From: Sphaerotilus uruguayifluvii
GTDB taxonomy: Bacteria > Pseudomonadota > Gammaproteobacteria > Burkholderiales > Burkholderiaceae_C
Assembly: GCF_013294065.1 (NCBI RefSeq)
Contig: NZ_JABSNM010000021.1
Span: forward strand, 24,218-88,217
Direction of reading: 5' to 3'
DNA length: 64,000 bases
In this document: in pieces, positions 8,180 to 19,697 of the stretch
Layout: each line of letters starts with the position of its first letter
Numbering within the stretch: position 1 is the first letter of the stretch
The notes under the pieces: model-generated
The model's input: the letters and a program-made list of their open reading frames with translations, nothing else
What the model was told of the DNA's origin: nothing
Database searches by the model: none
Translations under genes and position numbers: made by a program

Positions 8180-9571
8180 ATGTCCCGCTTCTGCCCTGCC
8201 TACCCTGCCCCGCGGCGCCAGCGCGCCTCGGGCCTGCTGATGTTCCTGAGCGCGCGCCACTCCTGGCTGGATGCGCTGTACGAGCGCAGCTACCGGATGC
8301 AGATGGGCGAGGTGCGCCTGCCCGGCCTCGACCTCTACATGGTCAACGAGCCTGCGCTGGTGCGCCGGGTGCTGGTCGAGCAGGCCGAGGACTTCCCCAA
8401 GAGCGAACTGCTCGGCCAGGCGCTGGCGCCGCTGCTGGGCGAGAGCATCTTCACCACCAGCGGCGAGCAGTGGCGGCGCCAGCGCGCGATGATGGACCCG
8501 GCCTTCGCGCAGGCCCGGCTGCAGGTGGCCTTTCCGGTCATGGCCGCCGCGACCGAGGCGATGCTGGCGCGGCTGGAGCAGCTTGCCGAGGGCGCCGAGC
8601 ACGACATCGAGGTCGAGATGACCCATGTCACCGCCGACATCATCTTCCGCACCATCTTCTCGGTGCCGATGGAGGGCGAGGACGCGCGGCGCGTGTTCGA
8701 CGCCTTCGCCCGCTACCAGGCGCTGGTGCCGCGGCTGGTGCTGCCGTCGATCTTCGGGCTGCGCTGGCTGGTCTGGCCCTGGGACGCCTGGCGCGCGCGC
8801 CGCGCCGCACGCGAGATCCGCGGCCTGCTCGAGACGCTGATCCGCCCGCGCTTCGAGGCCCGCCGCGCCGGCGCCGAGCATCCGCAGGCCGACATCCTCG
8901 CCGCCTTTCTCGACGCACGCGACGAGCAGGGGCGCGCCTTCGGCTTCGAGGAGCTGGTCGACCAGGTCGCGATGCTCTTCCTGGCCGGACACGAGACCTC
9001 GGCCAGCGCGCTGACCTGGGCCTGCCACCTGCTGGCGCGTGCGCCCGACATCCAGCAGCGCGTCCATGACGAGGTCGCCGTGCAGCTCGGCGCGCGCGCG
9101 CCCGGCGTGCCCGACATGAAGAGCCTGACGCTGACGCGCAACGTCTTCCGCGAGACGCTGCGGCTCTTCCCGCCGGTGGGCTTCATGGCCCGGCAGGCGC
9201 GCACCGGCTGCCCGATGCGCGGCAAGCGGGTCGAGGCCGGCTCGACCGTCGTCGTCTCGCCCTGGCTGATCCACCGCCACCGCGACGGCTGGCACGACCC
9301 GGACGCCTTCGATCCCGACCGCCACGCCCGCGACGACGAACCCGGCCAGGCCCGCGCCGGCTACCTGCCCTTCGGCATGGGCCCGCGGGTCTGCCTCGGC
9401 GCGGCCTTCGCGCTGCAGGAGGCGACGCTGATCCTGGCGCGGCTGATCGGGCGCTGGCAGCTCGAGGCGGTCGACGGTCACGAGCCGCGCCCGGTCGGCC
9501 GGCTGACGATCCGCTCGGCCAACGGCGTGCGCCTGCGCCTGCGCCGGCGTGCGGAGGTGGCAGCCGGATGA
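8180..9571 (+). CDS. Cytochrome P450
   Basis: 463 aa haem monooxygenase. All hallmark motifs are present: the I-helix oxygen-binding AGHETS near residue 271, the K-helix ETLR (ExxR) near residue 316, and the haem loop PFGMGPRVCLG with the axial Cys near residue 404. There is no obvious N-terminal membrane anchor, so it is probably soluble and needs separate redox partners, none of which are in the window. A GAGGA Shine-Dalgarno sits 7 nt before the ATG. The sequence resembles bacterial CYP families that hydroxylate fatty acids or alkanes; the substrate is unknown. Its stop overlaps the next small gene as ATGA. Confidence 0.93.
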   Translation: MSRFCPAYPAPRRQRASGLLMFLSARHSWLDALYERSYRMQMGEVRLPGLDLYMVNEPALVRRVLVEQAEDFPKSELLGQALAPLLGESIFTTSGEQWRRQRAMMDPAFAQARLQVAFPVMAAATEAMLARLEQLAEGAEHDIEVEMTHVTADIIFRTIFSVPMEGEDARRVFDAFARYQALVPRLVLPSIFGLRWLVWPWDAWRARRAAREIRGLLETLIRPRFEARRAGAEHPQADILAAFLDARDEQGRAFGFEELVDQVAMLFLAGHETSASALTWACHLLARAPDIQQRVHDEVAVQLGARAPGVPDMKSLTLTRNVFRETLRLFPPVGFMARQARTGCPMRGKRVEAGSTVVVSPWLIHRHRDGWHDPDAFDPDRHARDDEPGQARAGYLPFGMGPRVCLGAAFALQEATLILARLIGRWQLEAVDGHEPRPVGRLTIRSANGVRLRLRRRAEVAAG

Positions 9572-9915
9572 AGGAGCGTTCGGCAGGCATCCTGCTGATG
9601 TGCGCGATCGTGCCGCTGGCGGTGATCGGCTATCTGATGCTGGTCTGGATCGGCCTGTTCGGCCCGAACCGGCGCGGGCGTGCCGGCGTGCGCGCGCTCG
9701 ACCATTTCGTCAACGCGACCGTCTTCGACGGCCATGCCTGGGAATCGATCTCGTCGCACGCCTGGCGGGTGCGCGAGCACAAGCGCTGGGCGCGCCTGGT
9801 CATCCGCCTCACCGACCTGTTCCAGAAGGACCACTGCCGCCGCGCCAACAAGCGCGAGCAGCCGCTGGTGGACCTGGCACTGCGCGCCGGGCTGGATCGG
9901 CGCACCATCCGCTGA
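9568..9915 (+). CDS. Small membrane protein of unknown function, coupled to the P450
   Basis: 115 aa. One hydrophobic segment (residues 7-30) is followed by a short basic hinge (FGPNRRGR) and a soluble domain rich in His, Trp and Arg (NATVFDGHAWESISSHAWR, RLTDLFQKDHCRRANKREQ). The ATG overlaps the P450 stop (ATGA), so it is translated with it. I do not recognise the family. It has no CxxC or ferredoxin-type cysteines, so it is not an evident redox partner. Confidence 0.6.
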   Translation: MKERSAGILLMCAIVPLAVIGYLMLVWIGLFGPNRRGRAGVRALDHFVNATVFDGHAWESISSHAWRVREHKRWARLVIRLTDLFQKDHCRRANKREQPLVDLALRAGLDRRTIR

Positions 9916-9934
9916 CGGAGCCCGACCGGAAGCC

Positions 9935-9971
9935 GGAAAAAGAAAAGGGACTGCTCGTCGAGCAGTCCCTT
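9935..9971 (-). terminator. Rho-independent terminator of the tRNA-Arg operon
   Basis: A near-perfect 13-bp stem (AAGGGACTGCTCG paired with CGAGCAGTCCCTT, 9945-9971) is followed on the minus strand by a T-rich run (complement of the A run at 9937-9944). It lies just past the second tRNA-Arg and also faces the end of the 9568 gene. Confidence 0.85.
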
Positions 9972-9977
9972 GATGTC

Positions 9978-10054
9978 TGGTGCGGCTGGCAGGATTCGAA
10001 CCCACGACCCCTTGGTTCGTAGCCAAGTACTCTATCCAACTGAGCTACAGCCGC
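9978..10054 (-). tRNA. tRNA-Arg(ACG), second copy of the tandem pair
   Basis: 77 nt including an encoded CCA. The acceptor arms GCGGCTG/CAGCCGC pair fully. The anticodon stem CTTGG/CCAAG encloses the loop CTACGAA with anticodon ACG, and the T-loop has GGTTCGAATCC. It is identical to the copy 36 bp upstream; together they form one transcription unit. Confidence 0.95.
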
Positions 10055-10090
10055 ATCGATCTCTCGATCATCTCGGCGAATTCGTCTTTA

Positions 10091-10167
10091 TGGTGCGGCT
10101 GGCAGGATTCGAACCCACGACCCCTTGGTTCGTAGCCAAGTACTCTATCCAACTGAGCTACAGCCGC
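10091..10167 (-). tRNA. tRNA-Arg(ACG), first copy of the tandem pair
   Basis: 77 nt with encoded CCA, identical in sequence to the copy at 9978-10054: anticodon ACG and full cloverleaf pairing. It is the promoter-proximal copy. Confidence 0.95.
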
Positions 10168-10191
10168 CATGCGAATTTCGCTGAGAAAGCA

Positions 10192-10221
10192 ATTATGGCA
10201 CAGGGCAAAAAAAGAACGCAA
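10192..10221 (-). promoter_or_regulatory. Promoter of the tRNA-Arg pair
   Basis: On the minus strand TTGCGT (10216-10221) and CATAAT (10192-10197) are separated by 18 bp. This would start transcription about 20 nt before the first mature tRNA. Confidence 0.55.
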
Positions 10222-10252
10222 GCCTTTTGTCGAAGTTTTTTCTTCGCGCCGC

Positions 10253-11500
10253 TCAGAGGCTGCGCGCGGCCTCGCGATAGCAGCGCTGCGCCAGCGCCTC
10301 GTCGCCCTCGCTCTCGGCGATCTCGGCCAGCGCGCGCCAGGCCTTCATGCGCAGCGCGGCATGGGCTTCGGACGAGGTCGCGGCCGACTCGAGCAGGCGG
10401 TGCGCCCGGCCCCAGAGCTGGCGCTCGGCCATCGCGCGGCCGGCCACGTAGGCCAGATGCGCGTCGCGCGGCAGCGCCTCGACGCTCGATTCCAGCAGCG
10501 GCAGCCAGTCGGCCGGCAGACCCGGCAGCACCTCGACGAAGGCCTCGAGCACGTCGCTGCGCTCGCGCTCGCCCAGCTCGGCCAGGCGCTCCCAGTGCGG
10601 ACGCAGCCAGCCGCGCGCATCGGACAGCGCCTCGACCTCGGCCGCACGGCGCGCGGCGCGGGCGGCGACATACGGATCGCGCCGATCGGCCGCATCGAGC
10701 TGCAGCCAGATGCGGCGCAGCTGATCGGCGTCGCGCGCGGTGTCGATCGCCTCGACCGCCAGCGAGCGCAGCAGCCCCTGCGCGGCCACCGGCGTGAAGC
10801 CCTGGTGCTTGGCCAGCAGGCGGGCGGTCTTCAGCGCCTCGAGCGGCTGGCGCGCCAGCCGGGTGGCCTGCAGCTTCAGGCGCAGCGCATGGGTGCGGCG
10901 CGCCACGCCGGCGGGCAGCTGCGCGAGCTGGTCGAGCGCACGCTCGGCATCGCGGTCGTCGACCGCCCACTCGGCCGCCAGCATCCGCGCGCCCTCGCCC
11001 ACCGCGGTGCCCGAGGGCATGTCCGACAGCAGCGCCTGCGCCCGCGAGAGCTGCTCGTCGCGGCGGACCTGGTCCTGCAGCCGGTGCAGCGCGCTGGCCG
11101 ACAGCAGATGGGCCAGCACCGGGAAGTCAGGCTCGAGCTTCAGGTCCGGCGACTGCGCGCGGATCTCCAGCGCCTGCTGCGCGGCCTTGTGCGCGCGGCC
11201 GTAGCGGCCGGCGAAGAGCTGGGCGATGGCCTCGCGCAGCGACTTCTGCGCCGCCTGCTCGCGCTGCTGCGTGCGCCACTGGCGTGCGCGCTGCGGCAGG
11301 TCGATCAGGCTCGAGACCGCGCCGACCAGCACATGGCCGACGAAGCCCGCGGCCAGCAGCAGCAGCACGAACACGTTGATCGACAGGTCCACCCGCCACG
11401 GGGCCCAGTAGACCGACACCAGTCCGTCGTTGGCACCGAAGGTGCTCGCCGCCAGCACCGCGACGGCGAACATCGCCAGCAGCCACACCACCTGACGCAT
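10253..11500 (-). CDS. hemY: HemY, haem-biosynthesis-associated membrane TPR protein
   Basis: 415 aa. The N-terminus holds two membrane helices (about residues 5-25 and 42-65) joined by a short periplasmic loop with the motif VSVYWAPWRVDLS. The rest is a cytoplasmic, Ala/Leu/Arg-rich helical repeat region of TPR type. This matches HemY of the proteobacterial hemCDXY operon, not the unrelated Bacillus protoporphyrinogen oxidase of the same name. A perfect AAGGAGG Shine-Dalgarno precedes the ATG, 13 nt after hemX. Its role in haem synthesis is still poorly defined, probably as a membrane scaffold. Confidence 0.9.
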   Translation of the reverse strand: MRQVVWLLAMFAVAVLAASTFGANDGLVSVYWAPWRVDLSINVFVLLLLAAGFVGHVLVGAVSSLIDLPQRARQWRTQQREQAAQKSLREAIAQLFAGRYGRAHKAAQQALEIRAQSPDLKLEPDFPVLAHLLSASALHRLQDQVRRDEQLSRAQALLSDMPSGTAVGEGARMLAAEWAVDDRDAERALDQLAQLPAGVARRTHALRLKLQATRLARQPLEALKTARLLAKHQGFTPVAAQGLLRSLAVEAIDTARDADQLRRIWLQLDAADRRDPYVAARAARRAAEVEALSDARGWLRPHWERLAELGERERSDVLEAFVEVLPGLPADWLPLLESSVEALPRDAHLAYVAGRAMAERQLWGRAHRLLESAATSSEAHAALRMKAWRALAEIAESEGDEALAQRCYREAARSL

Positions 11501-11513
11501 CGTGGATCCTCCT

Positions 11514-12755
11514 TCAGCGGCCGGCCAGCGCGGCCGCGGTCGCGGCCAGCGTGTCATCCGGACGCGGGATGCCGACCAGGCGGCTCTGCGAGGCGACCTG
11601 GCGCAGCAGCTCGGCGGCGATCTGCGTGCGCCGGGCCCCCATGTCGAAATAGGTCACCAGCGAGCGCTGCGCCGCCTGCAGGTCGGCCGAGGCCGCCTCG
11701 GGCTGGCGCGACAGCAGCGACAGCCGGGCGTTGAGCAGCCGCAGCTTCAGGTTCTCGCGCAGGAAGAAGCCCTGCTCCGGCGACAGCAGCATCGCCTCCG
11801 GGTGGTCGATGCGCGTCACCCGCAGCAGGCTGCCGATCTCGGTCCAGACCCGCTGCAGCGGCACGTCCCAGTCGAGCAGCCACTGCGGCCAGACCGACGA
11901 GGCGCCCTCGGCGGACATCGAGGCCCGCGCGGCCGGAGCGGCGGCGCGGGCCTGCTGCGCGGCAGCGACCGCGCGGCCCGAGGTCGCCGACTGCGACACC
12001 AGCGGCAGCTCGTCGGCCAGGCGCACCGACTCGTCGAGCTTGATCAGCAGCGAGCCGATGTCGGGCACCGCCACCGAGCGCACCCGGTCCATGTCGCGCG
12101 CGATGGCTCGACGCAGCGGCTCCAGCCGCGGCTGGCTCAGCCGCGCCAGGCGCTCGTCGGCGCTGCGCAGCGCCACCATCAGCGGCTCGGCGCTGCCGGT
12201 CAGCGTCGACTGCTGCAGCGCCACGCGCACCGCCGCGTCGATGTCGGAGACCGCGTTCTCGTCGCGCGAGCGCGACAGCGACTGCAGCAGCTCGTCGATC
12301 TGGCCACGCTGCAGCGCGACCTCGGACACCCGCGCCTCCATCAGCGCGACCTTGGCCGCCGCGTCGCGCGCGACCTCGTCGGCCTGGCGGGCCAGCACGC
12401 GCGCCTCGGAGGACTGCTCGCTGCTGCCCTGCTGGCGCTTGACCAGCTCCATTTCCAGCGAATGCACCCGCTGCTGCGTCTGCCAGCTGGTCCAGGCGCC
12501 GCCGGCGGCCAGCAGCGCCAGCACCAGGCCCAGCGGCATCGCCCAGCCCGGCAGCGCCGGCGCGGCCGCTGCCGCATGGACCACCACCGGCGCGGGAGCC
12601 AGCGCAGGCGCGGGTGCAGGGGCCGGGGCGGAAACAGGCGCCGGCGCAGCGGCGGGGGGCGGCGCTGCCGGCGCGGAAGCGGCCACGACCTCGGTCGGCG
12701 CCTCGGCGCCGGACTGCGGAACCGGACTGCTGGAGGGAGAGGATTGATCGTTCAC
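11514..12755 (-). CDS. hemX: HemX, uroporphyrinogen-III C-methyltransferase-like membrane protein
   Basis: 413 aa from a GTG start. A long Pro/Ala-rich cytoplasmic tail (residues 1-65) precedes a single membrane helix (about 70-90, LPGWAMPLGLVLALLAAGG). A coiled-coil region rich in Glu/Gln/Arg follows (95-180), then a helical periplasmic domain. This is the usual HemX architecture; it lacks a methyltransferase active site despite its common annotation. It sits between hemD and hemY. The start codon has only a weak ribosome site. The Pro-Ala repeats near residues 28-56 are a low-complexity linker. Confidence 0.88.
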   Translation of the reverse strand: MNDQSSPSSSPVPQSGAEAPTEVVAASAPAAPPPAAAPAPVSAPAPAPAPALAPAPVVVHAAAAAPALPGWAMPLGLVLALLAAGGAWTSWQTQQRVHSLEMELVKRQQGSSEQSSEARVLARQADEVARDAAAKVALMEARVSEVALQRGQIDELLQSLSRSRDENAVSDIDAAVRVALQQSTLTGSAEPLMVALRSADERLARLSQPRLEPLRRAIARDMDRVRSVAVPDIGSLLIKLDESVRLADELPLVSQSATSGRAVAAAQQARAAAPAARASMSAEGASSVWPQWLLDWDVPLQRVWTEIGSLLRVTRIDHPEAMLLSPEQGFFLRENLKLRLLNARLSLLSRQPEAASADLQAAQRSLVTYFDMGARRTQIAAELLRQVASQSRLVGIPRPDDTLAATAAALAGR

Positions 12756-12796
12756 GGGCAATGCGGATCCGGGAGGAGGGACCTCCCTCCGGAAAG

Positions 12797-12802
12797 ATTG
12801 TA
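12797..12802 (-). promoter_or_regulatory. Possible internal -10 box ahead of hemX
   Basis: The 76-bp hemD-hemX gap contains TATACAAT on the minus strand, suitably placed for a start about 35 nt before the hemX GTG. The -35 region is weak, so this is only a candidate internal promoter. A GGAGG/CCTCC inverted repeat lies next to it. Confidence 0.35.
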
Positions 12803-12831
12803 TAGAGCGGACCGCGCCTGCGTGCGACGCA

Positions 12832-13638
12832 TCACGCCTGCGGCTCCTGCGAGGGGTCGAGCGCCTGACGCACCTCAAGCGGATCCGGACGCACCGGCAC
12901 GACCGCGGCAAAGCCGGCCGCGCGGGCGGTCTCGGCGATGCGCGGATGGGTGGCCAGCGCCGGCACGCGGCGCAGGGCCGACGTCGCACCGGCCTCCAGC
13001 GGCGCCGCCAGCAGGTGCGCGATGCACTGCGAGCTGCTGAACAGCCAGACATGCGCAGCCGGATCGCGCCCGACCGCAGCCAGCGCGGCGCACTCCGCCG
13101 CGGTCCAGGCCGGCTCGGCACGCGCGTAGGCGGCCAGGCAGTCGACGCGCGCGCCCGCCTGACGCAGCGTCGCGGCCAGCCAGTCGCGGCCGTCCTCGCC
13201 GCGCACGATCAGCACGAGCTGGCCGGACCAGTCCAGCCCGGCCAGCGCATGGCGCCACAGCGATTCGGCATCGAAGCTCGCCGCATCCTCGGGGGGCGCG
13301 GCGATCGAGCGCGCCTCGACGCCCTGCGCGCGCAGCGCCGCGATCGTGCCGGGACCGGTCGCGCCGGCCAGCGTCTGCGCCGGCCAGGCGGCGCCCTCGG
13401 GTCGCCCGGCGAAGAAGGCCAGCACCGCGTTCGGGCTGACGAACATCACCAGCCGGTGCCGCGCCAGATCGCTCCAGGCCGCACGCACCGCCGCGTCGAA
13501 GCCCTCGCGGCGCACGATGCGCATCAGCGGCAGGGCCTGCGCCGGCGCGCCCAGCGCCTGCAGCCGCGCGACCCAGTCGTCGGCCTGCGGCTGCGGCCGG
13601 GTGACGAGCACCGTCGGCAGCGCGGCGGCTGGCGTCAT
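12832..13638 (-). CDS. hemD: Uroporphyrinogen-III synthase
   Basis: 268 aa. It cyclises hydroxymethylbilane to uroporphyrinogen III with inversion of ring D. The family is weakly conserved, but the start [16 protein letters not shown], the central [11 protein letters not shown] and the later [14 protein letters not shown] (Ser-rich loop) are typical. The ATG overlaps the hemC stop as ATGA, giving tight coupling to the enzyme that makes its unstable substrate. Confidence 0.9.
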   Translation of the reverse strand: MTPAAALPTVLVTRPQPQADDWVARLQALGAPAQALPLMRIVRREGFDAAVRAAWSDLARHRLVMFVSPNAVLAFFAGRPEGAAWPAQTLAGATGPGTIAALRAQGVEARSIAAPPEDAASFDAESLWRHALAGLDWSGQLVLIVRGEDGRDWLAATLRQAGARVDCLAAYARAEPAWTAAECAALAAVGRDPAAHVWLFSSSQCIAHLLAAPLEAGATSALRRVPALATHPRIAETARAAGFAAVVPVRPDPLEVRQALDPSQEPQA

Positions 13639-14594
13639 GCGCCGGCCGACAGCGCGGCGGCCGCGTCCAGGCAGACCTGGCCGCCGGCGGCGCGCAGCTG
13701 GCGCGCGGCCTCCAGGCCCAGCGCCTCGGCCGCGGCGGTGTCGGTCACCGCGGCCGACACGTTCACCACATGCAGCGGATATGCCGCCTCGACCGGATGG
13801 CCCAGCCGCGCCTGCAGCACCAGCGTTCCGCCCTGCCAGTGCGCCCAGGCGGCCAGCGGCATGCTGCAGCTGCCGCCCAGCGCACGCGACACCGCGCGCT
13901 CGGCATGCACCGCCAGCCAGGTCGGCGCGTCGGTCAGCGATTCCAGCGCCTCGCGCAGCGCGGTCGAATCGGTGCGCACCTCCAGGCCCAGCGCACCCTG
14001 CCCGGCCGCCGGCAGCATCACGTCCGGATCGATCACCGCGCGGATGCGCGCGGCCAGGCCCAGGCGCTTCAGGCCCGCGGCGGCCAGCACGATGCCGTCG
14101 TACTGGCCCTCGTCGAGCTTGCGCAGCCGGGTGTCGAGGTTGCCGCGCAGAGGCTGCACGTCCAGGTCCGGCCGGATCGCCTTGAGCTGCACCACCCGGC
14201 GCAGGCTCGAGGTGCCGACGCGCGCGCCCTGCGGCAGCGCCTGCACCGACTCGAAACGGGGCGAGACCCAGGCGTCGCGCGGGTCCTCGCGCTCCAGCAC
14301 GGTGCACAGCGAGAAGCCCTCGGGCATCTCCATCGGCACGTCCTTGAGCGAATGCACCGCCAGGTGGGCGCGGCCCTCCTCCAGCGCGACTTCCAGCTCC
14401 TTGACGAACAGGCCCTTGCCACCGACCTTGGACAGTGCGCGATCCAGGATCTGGTCACCCTTCGTCGTCATGCCCAGCAGCTCGACGCTCCAGCCGAAGC
14501 GCTGGCGCAGCAGGGACTGGACATGCTCGGCCTGCCACAGGGCCAGGCGGCTTTCGCGGGTGGCGATGATGCACGGTGACGACAGTGTGTTCAT
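13635..14594 (-). CDS. hemC: Porphobilinogen deaminase (hydroxymethylbilane synthase)
   Basis: 319 aa. It polymerises four porphobilinogens on a dipyrromethane cofactor. Visible motifs are the start [31 protein letters not shown], and the cofactor-binding Cys in GGSCSMPLA near residue 245. The chosen ATG (MNTLSSP) has AAGGAC about 13 nt upstream; two further in-frame ATGs upstream ([10 protein letters not shown]) are less likely. It is the first gene of hemC-hemD-hemX-hemY and divergent from ppc. Confidence 0.95.
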   Translation of the reverse strand: MNTLSSPCIIATRESRLALWQAEHVQSLLRQRFGWSVELLGMTTKGDQILDRALSKVGGKGLFVKELEVALEEGRAHLAVHSLKDVPMEMPEGFSLCTVLEREDPRDAWVSPRFESVQALPQGARVGTSSLRRVVQLKAIRPDLDVQPLRGNLDTRLRKLDEGQYDGIVLAAAGLKRLGLAARIRAVIDPDVMLPAAGQGALGLEVRTDSTALREALESLTDAPTWLAVHAERAVSRALGGSCSMPLAAWAHWQGGTLVLQARLGHPVEAAYPLHVVNVSAAVTDTAAAEALGLEAARQLRAAGGQVCLDAAAALSAGA

Positions 14595-14677
14595 GCCGCG
14601 ATTGTCCTTCATCGGCGTGACCGGCTTCATGGACCTTTCCTGGTCCGGAAGCTGCTCTGGATCAGGGTTTCGGGTGC

Positions 14678-14703
14678 TAACATGCGCCGCGTAACCCGGT
14701 TAC
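14678..14703 (+). promoter_or_regulatory. ppc promoter with palindromic operator candidate
   Basis: An extended -10 (TGC-TAACAT, hexamer at 14678-14683) is followed directly by a perfect 13-bp inverted repeat, GTAACC-c-GGTTAC (14691-14703), at the expected transcription start. A palindrome at +1 suits a repressor site. The -35 is weak. Confidence 0.5.
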
Positions 14704-14727
14704 CACTCCATCGCCATCGAGGTTTCA

Positions 14728-17595
<2,868 letters not shown>

Positions 17596-17614
17596 TGCGC
17601 AGATTAATTACAAA

Positions 17615-17643
17615 TTGACACATCCGAACCTGCAGCGCATTCT
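17615..17643 (+). promoter_or_regulatory. Promoter candidate of the HAF-repeat gene
   Basis: A consensus -35 TTGACA (17615-17620) with a poor -10 (CATTCT, 17638-17643) 17 bp later. The leader that follows carries a CCGGGCC/GGCCCGG hairpin at about 17660-17686. Confidence 0.45.
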
Positions 17644-17707
17644 CGTCGCCACACCATGACCGGGCCCCTCCCTGCGGTGGCCCGGCAGACGACAGGGAGT
17701 GCCCATC

Positions 17708-19678
17708 ATGCTGAATGCCGCTTTCCGCCGACCGGCCCGTCCGGTCGGCGGGCCCTTTTCTTCCCTCTTCGTGGTGCTGGCGCTGCTGTGCACCACCCCG
17801 GCTGCACAGGCGCAGCAGACCTATCGCCTGACCCGACTGGGAACACAGTACGCCAACGCGATTGCCGCCAAGCCGTTCAACAGCCTCGGTCAGGTGATCT
17901 TCCAGGACCGCCAGGGATCCTCGGATCCCGGCCAGGGCGCTTTCTACGATGGCACGACGACCCATCGGATCGGCCTGTTGAATGCAGGCACGCGTTCAGA
18001 GGCTCATGCCGTCAACGACGCCGGACAGGTCGTCGGCGAGGCGGATCTCGGCATCGTCCTGCTGCCCGCAGGCACACGCCTGACGCATGCAGTGCTGTGG
18101 AGCCGCGCTGGCGGCCTGGTCGACCTCGGTTCGATGGGATATGAGACCGCCTCGGCGGTCGCGATCAATGCATCCGGACAGGTGGTGGGCAACGCCCGCT
18201 CCACCGCAGGCATGGAGCACGCCTTCTTCTGGTCAAGCACGACCGGCATGATCGACATCACCCCGCCGGGCAGCCTCAGTTCCACGGCCATGGACATCAA
18301 TGCCAGCGGCCAGGTCCTGGGCAGGCACCTGCGGGCTGACGGCAGCGAAGGCGCCTTCCTCTGGACACGCAGCGGGGGCTGGACCGAACTGCCGCTCTAC
18401 CCCCAGCATCTCACCGATGCGGGTCAGGTGGATGTCTGGGGATGGGTCCAGCAAAGGAGGCTGGCCCAGCTCTGGTCGCCGGGCACCGGCCTGGTGGATA
18501 TCGGGTCCAGCACCTGGCAGGAGTCCTGGTCCTGGGGCATCAGCCAGAGCGGGCAGGTGGTCGGCGGCTACCGCCTCACCGTCGCTGGCGCGCTCCGAGC
18601 TTTCTCGTGGACAGCAGCCACCGGCCCCGTGGACCTGGGCAATCCAGGCGGCCCCGACGGCTCGGTCACCACGTCCATCCATCAGACGGTCAACCGCGCC
18701 GGGCAGGTGGTCGGGAACTATCGTCTCGTCGAGGGCGGGACGTCCGCGGCCTTCGTCTGGCACGCCTCGACCGGCATGGTCGATCTGCAGCGACAAGTGA
18801 TCGACCTGCCCGCGGGCCTGCTGCTGCTCAATGGCAAGTCCATCGCCGAGAACGGCAACATCCTCGCCGCAACGAACGAAGGTCTGGCCCTGCTGAGCGC
18901 GAATCCGGTCGTCGCGGCCTCGCCGGTGCTGGGCACGATCGAGGCGGCCGACCCGGTCGCGACCGGACGGACGCTGGACCTGAGCGCGGCCTTCACCGAT
19001 GCCGACAAGGCCGACACCCACACGGCGACCTGGTCCTGGGGTGACGGCAGCCGCCCCGTCGCCGGCACGGTGAACGAGGGCGGCGGCCGTGGCACGGTCA
19101 CCGCCAGCCATGCCTTCGGCGCTCCGGGAACCTACACGGTGACGCTGACGCTGACCGACAGCACCGGCAGAAGCGACAGCACCAGCCGCGACATCAGCGT
19201 CTACGATCAGAGCCGAGGCCACATCGTCGGCGCAGGCAGCTTCATGTCACCACCCGGGGCGTTCAGGACCCATCCGAAGGCCGAGGGAAATGCGGTGTTC
19301 GCGCTGGTCACCCGCTACCAGCCCGGCGAGAGCGATCCGCCAGGGCGGATGGTGTTCGCGCTGCGCGGCACCGAGCTGACCTTCCGTGGCCAGCCCCAGG
19401 GCAGCGTGACCCTGAACGGCACACGCGCCTCCTGGAGCGGCACCGGGCGCATGAACGGCATCGACGGCTACCGGTTCGCGATCACCGCGCTCGATGCACG
19501 CACCCCGGGCGCGCTGGGCCGCGGCCGGCTGCACCTGCGCATCTGGCATGCCGACCGGCAGGGCTCGCCGGTGATCGACTACGACAACCTCGGCGATCCG
19601 GCCACGCTGGGCACGCTGCGCGAGGGCTCGGTCCCGCAGACCGGCCGCATCCTGGTGCGCAGCCGGGCCACGCCCTGA
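17708..19678 (+). CDS. Secreted HAF-repeat protein with PKD domain
   Basis: 656 aa. A basic start is followed by a hydrophobic core and AQA cleavage site (about residues 1-37), a Sec signal peptide. Residues 60-390 hold about six HAF repeats, each with an A-F-x-W strand, a V/M-D-L turn and a GQVVG strand (for example AVNDAGQVVGEA). These repeats form a propeller-like extracellular fold of unknown role. A PKD/Ig-like domain follows at about 415-505, recognisable by TWSWGDGS and GTYTVTLTLTD. The last 140 residues are a separate beta-rich domain often seen after PKD. There is no C-terminal anchor. GGGAG lies 12 nt before the ATG; a GTG nine bases earlier is too close to it. Codon bias is slightly weaker than in the neighbours. 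Confidence 0.8.
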   Translation: MLNAAFRRPARPVGGPFSSLFVVLALLCTTPAAQAQQTYRLTRLGTQYANAIAAKPFNSLGQVIFQDRQGSSDPGQGAFYDGTTTHRIGLLNAGTRSEAHAVNDAGQVVGEADLGIVLLPAGTRLTHAVLWSRAGGLVDLGSMGYETASAVAINASGQVVGNARSTAGMEHAFFWSSTTGMIDITPPGSLSSTAMDINASGQVLGRHLRADGSEGAFLWTRSGGWTELPLYPQHLTDAGQVDVWGWVQQRRLAQLWSPGTGLVDIGSSTWQESWSWGISQSGQVVGGYRLTVAGALRAFSWTAATGPVDLGNPGGPDGSVTTSIHQTVNRAGQVVGNYRLVEGGTSAAFVWHASTGMVDLQRQVIDLPAGLLLLNGKSIAENGNILAATNEGLALLSANPVVAASPVLGTIEAADPVATGRTLDLSAAFTDADKADTHTATWSWGDGSRPVAGTVNEGGGRGTVTASHAFGAPGTYTVTLTLTDSTGRSDSTSRDISVYDQSRGHIVGAGSFMSPPGAFRTHPKAEGNAVFALVTRYQPGESDPPGRMVFALRGTELTFRGQPQGSVTLNGTRASWSGTGRMNGIDGYRFAITALDARTPGALGRGRLHLRIWHADRQGSPVIDYDNLGDPATLGTLREGSVPQTGRILVRSRATP

Positions 19679-19697
19679 TCAGGCGCGGGCGGCGACC

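Noticed and set aside
9978..10167. Tandem identical tRNA-Arg as a recent insertion or attachment duplication
   Set aside because: Both copies are complete with one promoter and one terminator and only 36 bp between them; simple gene duplication explains this.
10253..11500. hemY as protoporphyrinogen oxidase
   Set aside because: No FAD-binding motif; the membrane-plus-TPR layout is the proteobacterial HemY, unrelated to the Bacillus enzyme.
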